The notes beneath the pieces are model-generated. The model was given only the letters and a program-made list of their open reading frames with translations. It made no database searches and was not told the DNA's origin. Both the position numbers and the translations under genes were made by a program. From positions 1 through 17,001 of the forward strand of contig CAIXVA010000092.1 in assembly GCA_903922745.1 (NCBI GenBank): DNA of 17,001 bases, read 5' to 3'. Positions 15,477 through 17,001 of this stretch are shown here, piece by piece (position 1 is the stretch's first letter; each line of letters starts with the position of its first letter). The stretch is from an uncultured Actinomycetes bacterium. Its GTDB lineage: Bacteria; Actinomycetota; Actinomycetes; Nanopelagicales; Nanopelagicaceae.

Positions 15477-15998
15477 TTACTTTTCGCCCACAGAGATCGT
15501 GGTTGAATCTTCAAAGGAGATTTCAGCAAGAGCTGAATCAAGAGCGCTCTTGGTAACTCCAGAAACTACAATCTGGATTGATACTGGATCTGCAGATGTC
15601 CGATTAAAACTTTGGATATTTGCTCCACAATCGGTAATAACTTTTGACACAACTGCTGCTGCTTGTGGACGCAATTTCGCAGCACTGATTTCAACTACAA
15701 GTAGATTCTCTGCGATAGCTGATAGTTCACCCTTACCAAACACAGTCGCGATATCAACATCCAGATTAGATGCACAAACATTGAGATCTTCTTCTATTGC
15801 GCCCTGGTGAGCAGGGCTGGCTCCTATTAGAACCGTGAGAATGAGGCGATTGTTTATTACAAGTTGCTCGATATCAATTATATGTACCGCAAAAGGAGCC
15901 AAGGTCTCAAAAAATGCAGCTGCGATGCCAGGTTTATCCACCCCAGTTAAAAGGATCAACCCGGTGAATTGCTCTGCTTGCGCGGTATTTTGTGTCAT
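15477..15998 (-). CDS. ACT-domain protein, counterpart of the SerB2 N-terminal regulatory half
   Basis: A 173-aa protein with two predicted ACT-type amino-acid-binding domains. The first (about 10-90) has TGLILLTGVDKPGIAAAFFE, HIIDIEQLVINNRLILTVLIG, very close in pattern to the mycobacterial SerB2 start (GMDQPGV...NVEQVVI.GRL.L.VL). The second (about 95-170) contains LLVVEIS, a helix and CGANIQSFNRTSADPVSIQIVVSG, again as in SerB2. It ends just where the phosphatase would begin. The serB ATG follows 4 bases after its stop, so translation is likely coupled. It probably binds serine or another amino acid and controls SerB in trans; ligand and interaction are inferred. No membrane segment or signal peptide. 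A generic ACT/glycine-cleavage repressor-like protein is the alternative, but position and pattern favour SerB2. Confidence 0.85.
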   Translation of the reverse strand: MTQNTAQAEQFTGLILLTGVDKPGIAAAFFETLAPFAVHIIDIEQLVINNRLILTVLIGASPAHQGAIEEDLNVCASNLDVDIATVFGKGELSAIAENLLVVEISAAKLRPQAAAVVSKVITDCGANIQSFNRTSADPVSIQIVVSGVTKSALDSALAEISFEDSTTISVGEK

Positions 15999-16027
15999 AA
16001 GAAGGCAAGGTTATCGTGAATCACTCC

Positions 16028-16050
16028 GGGTTAAGGCGAGGCTTTAACCC
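16028..16050. promoter_or_regulatory. 10-bp inverted repeat in the divergent ACT-serB / ABC promoter region
   Basis: Arms GGGTTAAGGC (16028-16037) and GCTTTAACCC (16041-16050) pair over 10 bp with one G-T and a 3-base GAG loop. A smaller palindrome GTGAATCAC lies at 16016-16024. The repeat sits in the middle of the 85-base gap between two divergently transcribed genes and no T-run follows on either side, so a shared operator is more likely than a terminator. It would overlap the -35 regions if the -10s are TATCTT (16070-16075, +) and TAACCT (16008-16013, -). Confidence 0.45.
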
Positions 16051-16069
16051 ACCTTCGCTCCGCAACCAC

Positions 16070-16075
16070 TATCTT
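16070..16075 (+). promoter_or_regulatory. Candidate -10 element (TATCTT) for the ABC ATPase gene
   Basis: TATCTT ends 8 bases before ATG 16084, two more than the leaderless promoters elsewhere in the window, so transcription would start at or 1-2 bases before the start codon. There is no Shine-Dalgarno sequence. The match to TANNNT is good but the spacing makes it weaker than the other four. Confidence 0.4.
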
Positions 16076-16083
16076 TTGCATCT

Positions 16084-16872
16084 ATGAGCACCACCGTTTT
16101 GAGCCTAACCGATGTCTCAGTTCGTAGAGGCGATCGAGTTATTTTAGGACCGCTCAATTTCCAGATTACTCAGGGGGAGCGTTGGGTCGTTCTTGGTCCA
16201 AACGGTGCTGGAAAATCTACGCTTTTGCAGATACTCGCCACCAAGATGTTCCCAACAAGTGGAGTCGTACGCGTTCTCGATAAACAAATGGGAATGGTTG
16301 ATTTATTTGAATTAAGGACGCGTATTGGAATTTGTGGTTCCGTTATCGCAGAGGATATTCCTTACGATGAAGCGGTGCGAGATGTAGTACTTACAGCTGC
16401 TTATGCAATCTTGGGCCGTTGGAATGAAAATTATGATTTGTGGGATGAGTCGCGTGCGATGGCGTTGTTGACGACATTTGGTGTGCGTGAGCTAGGTGAC
16501 CGTATCTATGGAACTCTTAGCGAAGGGGAAAAGAAGCGAGTTCAAATTTCACGCGCTTTGATGACCGATCCAGAGCTATTGCTTCTAGATGAACCGGCAG
16601 CTGGATTAGATCTTGGTGGGCGTGAAGATCTTTTGCGTCGATTTGCTAATTTTTCCGCCGATCCAGCGGCTCCAGCCACAATCCTTGTTACGCATCACAT
16701 TGAAGAGATTCCTGTCGGAACAACGCACGCGCTATTGCTCAAAGATGGCGTGATTGCTGTGTCAGGACCGATTGAACAAGTTATTACATCCGATCATGTC
16801 TCTGCCGTTTTTGGAACTTCAATCACAGTTACACCAGAAGCTGGTCGATTCTTTGCCCGCGCATCTATTTGA
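16084..16872 (+). CDS. Stand-alone ABC-type ATPase, ModF/YlmA-like, no permease nearby
   Basis: A 262-aa ABC nucleotide-binding protein. Walker A GPNGAGKST (38-46), signature LSEGEKKRVQISRAL (from 145), Walker B LLLLDEP (Asp169, Glu170), D-loop AGLDL and the switch His in VTHHIEEIP are all present, so ATP hydrolysis is likely. The Q-loop lacks the usual Gln: the segment after the RIGI strand reads CGSVIAEDIPYDEAVRDVV. It resembles the COG1119-like family (B. subtilis YlmA, ModF-type) and, I believe, the ABC ATPase adjacent to serB2 in Mycobacterium (Rv3041c). No membrane segment and no transporter subunit on either side; the next gene overlaps its end. The real substrate or partner is unknown. 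It is transcribed away from ACT-serB, possibly under a shared operator. Confidence 0.88.
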   Translation: MSTTVLSLTDVSVRRGDRVILGPLNFQITQGERWVVLGPNGAGKSTLLQILATKMFPTSGVVRVLDKQMGMVDLFELRTRIGICGSVIAEDIPYDEAVRDVVLTAAYAILGRWNENYDLWDESRAMALLTTFGVRELGDRIYGTLSEGEKKRVQISRALMTDPELLLLDEPAAGLDLGGREDLLRRFANFSADPAAPATILVTHHIEEIPVGTTHALLLKDGVIAVSGPIEQVITSDHVSAVFGTSITVTPEAGRFFARASI

Positions 16873-17001
16873 TCAACTTCATGCCGATTGGCAGCTGGTT
16901 TTGCAACCGCATAAAGAGCTGATTGACCAGATTGAAAAGAAAGTAGTTGGTGTCGAAATTGCACCAGCATTCGAAAATGTTTTCCGCTCTTTATCGCGAT
17001 C
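16853..17001 (+). CDS. ung: Probable uracil-DNA glycosylase, 5' fragment (runs off window)
   Basis: About 49 N-terminal codons of an open frame beginning at TTG 16853, overlapping the ABC gene by 20 bases in another frame. The translation MPAHLFDQLHADWQLVL, then PHKELIDQIEKKV, and APAFENVFRSLSR matches the N-terminal layout of family 1 uracil-DNA glycosylases: LxxxWxxxL, then a Pro-rich segment ending in NVFRAF before the catalytic GQDPY. The catalytic motif itself would lie beyond the window, so the call rests only on this N-terminus. No ribosome binding site is clear; the TTG start is chosen because no ATG or GTG in frame lies nearby. The enzyme would remove uracil from DNA as the first base excision step. 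Confidence 0.55.
   Translation, partial: MPAHLFDQLHADWQLVLQPHKELIDQIEKKVVGVEIAPAFENVFRSLSR

Noticed and set aside
15470..15482. Programmed or accidental frameshift joining the ACT protein and SerB
   Set aside because: The ACT frame ends in TAA and the SerB frame has TAG immediately before its ATG, so a single shift would have to fall exactly between the two stops; two separate genes are simpler.
1..17001. CRISPR arrays, insertion sequences, phage genes, tRNA or rRNA genes, or a novel defence island
   Set aside because: No direct-repeat arrays, transposase, integrase, tRNA-like cloverleaf or rRNA segments were seen; nearly all sequence is accounted for by conserved housekeeping genes.

Overview
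The window looks like a compact chromosomal segment of a low-to-mid GC actinobacterium. By eye the GC content is in the mid-40s percent, not computed. The actinobacterial signature is an mIHF-type protein, an actinobacterial-type RpoZ, a PriA that has lost its helicase motifs, and a gene order (carB, pyrF, mihF, gmk, rpoZ, coaBC, metK, priA, def, fmt, rsmB, rpe) like that of Mycobacterium and Streptomyces. The moderate GC, near-zero intergenic space and streamlined gene set suggest a free-living streamlined lineage, such as the freshwater acI group (Nanopelagicales). That placement is inference.

Layout, + strand. Positions 2-4714 are the end of a pyrimidine operon: carB (5' end outside the window), pyrK, pyrD and pyrF, abutting or overlapping by a few bases. 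Together they make carbamoyl phosphate, oxidise dihydroorotate with NAD+, and decarboxylate OMP to UMP. Positions 4736-8293 hold an mIHF-guanylate kinase fusion, rpoZ, coaBC (coenzyme A synthesis) and metK (S-adenosylmethionine). Positions 8297-13011 hold the degenerate priA, def and fmt (N-terminal formyl-methionine removal and addition), and rsmB (16S rRNA m5C methylation). Positions 13021-14828 hold rpe, hisE and hisG (pentose phosphate entry and histidine synthesis).

The - strand carries a two-gene unit converging on hisG: a 173-aa ACT-domain protein (15477-15998) followed 4 bases later by serB (14834-15472). Together they correspond to the two halves of the single-chain ACT-ACT-phosphatase SerB2 of other Actinobacteria. 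An 85-bp divergent intergenic region with a strong 10-bp inverted repeat separates them from a + strand ABC-type ATPase (16084-16872). This overlaps the start of what appears to be a uracil-DNA glycosylase gene running off the end.

Two patterns stand out. First, four genes (mihF-gmk, def, rpe, hisE) each have a TANNNT hexamer ending exactly 7 bases before the A of ATG. That is the geometry of a leaderless transcript, and these genes have no Shine-Dalgarno sequence. Second, domain organisation is rearranged relative to better-known actinobacteria: mIHF is fused to Gmk, SerB2 is split, and the class 1B PyrK/PyrD pair plus a short-type PyrF are used for pyrimidines. I see no mobile elements, CRISPR arrays, tRNA or rRNA genes, and no gene-free stretch over 100 bases. 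Nothing here looks like a wholly new multi-gene system.
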